Of a stretch of 5,270 nt of DNA, positions 4,770 through 5,270 are shown piece by piece. Each line of letters starts with the position of its first letter. Position 1 is the stretch's first letter. Under the pieces are notes generated by a model, which ran no database searches, had not been told where the DNA came from, and was given only the letters and a program-made list of their open reading frames with translations. Origin of the DNA: a bacterium (GTDB lineage: Bacteria; SZUA-79; Acidulodesulfobacterales; Acidulodesulfobacteraceae); NCBI GenBank assembly GCA_021800805.1, contig JAJYYR010000061.1, positions 1 to 5,270 of the forward strand. Direction: 5' to 3'. Made by a program: the position numbers and the translations under genes.

Positions 4770-5270
4770 ATGAAAATTTCAGGTTTTACTTTTATCAGGA
4801 ACGGCAATTTAATGGGATATCCCTTTAAGGAGTCTATAATGTCCGCCCTTCCTTTAGTCGAAGAGTTTGTGGTCGTGGTATGCGAAAGCACCGACGATAC
4901 TAAAAAAGAGCTCGAAAGGTTAAGAGACGAAAACCCTAAAATAAAATTAATAGATTCCGATTGGAATATTACCAAAAAGAGCGGCAGTATAATGTCGGAA
5001 AAGACGAATATCGCGATAAAAGAAATTACGGGCGATTACGGACTTTACGTTCAATGCGACGAGGGTATTCACGAAAAAGACTACGATAAAATAACCCGTG
5101 TGCTCGAGGATAATATTAATAACAGAAATATAAAAGGCTTCGTCTTCGATTATATACATTTTTTCGGAGGGTATTTTTCCTATGCGAAGAAGTCGGAAAA
5201 AAAGTTTTTTTACGACAAAGAAGTCAGGATTATAAGAAACGACGGAACCGTTTTTTCATGGGGGGACGCT
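4770..5270 (+). CDS. GT2-like glycosyltransferase, N-terminal 167 codons (runs off the window)
   Basis: The frame is open from ATG 4770 to the last base with no stop. It begins MKISGFTFIRNGNLMGYPF, a start I recognise from a conserved bacterial GT2-type family often found in LPS and capsule loci. Further landmarks are ESIMSALPLVEEFVVVVCES (21-40), ETN-like KTNIAIKEI (78-86), YVQCDEGIHE (93-102) in the place of the DXD motif, and FDYIHFFGGY (126-135) with EVRIIRND (151-158). D97/E98 and H101 are the likely metal or catalytic residues by position. No membrane segment appears in the visible part. It begins 19 bases after the second GT9 gene, without a Shine-Dalgarno sequence (the leader is A/T-rich), and so belongs to the same operon. 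Donor and acceptor sugars are unknown. About half of the protein may be missing, since relatives are typically around 280-350 residues by recollection. Confidence 0.82.
   Translation, partial: MKISGFTFIRNGNLMGYPFKESIMSALPLVEEFVVVVCESTDDTKKELERLRDENPKIKLIDSDWNITKKSGSIMSEKTNIAIKEITGDYGLYVQCDEGIHEKDYDKITRVLEDNINNRNIKGFVFDYIHFFGGYFSYAKKSEKKFFYDKEVRIIRNDGTVFSWGDA

Noticed and set aside
4724..5159. Minus-strand open frames of 83 and 70 codons
   Set aside because: They are antisense to the conserved GT2-like partial gene, whose plus-strand motifs are clear.
1..5270. tRNA, rRNA, riboswitch, CRISPR or insertion-sequence content
   Set aside because: The window is almost fully coding. No repeated spacer array, terminal inverted repeats, transposase motif or recognisable structured RNA was seen.

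Overview
The window is AT-rich bacterial DNA carrying cell-surface polysaccharide genes, most likely a lipopolysaccharide (LPS) core or nucleotide-sugar locus of a Gram-negative organism. Two adjacent ADP-heptose-type (GT9) glycosyltransferases point to a Gram-negative outer membrane. The AT-rich codon choice and the cysteine-bearing GT9 enzymes would fit an AT-rich deltaproteobacterium-like lineage, but that placement is a guess. No RNA gene, insertion sequence or CRISPR array was seen.

Layout. Bases 3-65 (+) are the last codons of a gene resembling the C-terminus of a nucleotide-sugar epimerase/reductase such as GDP-L-fucose synthase. Its stop codon lies inside a near-perfect Shine-Dalgarno sequence that serves an 18-residue lysine-rich reading frame at 71-127 (+). 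A convergent gap with a long-loop inverted repeat follows. Next is a minus-strand pair read from right to left: a GT2 polyprenyl-phosphate-glucosyltransferase-like enzyme (906-1664) and then a 3-methyladenine DNA glycosylase of the Mpg/AAG family (195-890). An 88-bp divergent promoter region (1665-1752) separates these from a plus-strand operon: a NodB-type polysaccharide deacetylase with no signal peptide (1753-2538), two tandem GT9 heptosyltransferase-like enzymes (2570-3631 and 3638-4750), and the first 167 codons of another GT2-like glycosyltransferase (4770 to the window end).

How the genes fit together. The plus-strand operon looks like a cytoplasmic glycan assembly unit: two heptose (or related sugar) transfers, a further glycosyl transfer, and N-deacetylation of an amino sugar on a precursor. 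The flanking epimerase and the polyprenyl-phosphate glycosyltransferase would supply or attach other sugars. The DNA glycosylase is a repair gene that appears to be co-transcribed by position only.

No clearly new multi-gene system is visible. The points most worth following are the tiny lysine-rich frame with the best ribosome binding site in the window, an apparently leaderless deacetylase transcript, an identically spaced cysteine motif in both GT9 proteins, and a nine-base homopolymer in each of three consecutive surface-glycan genes.
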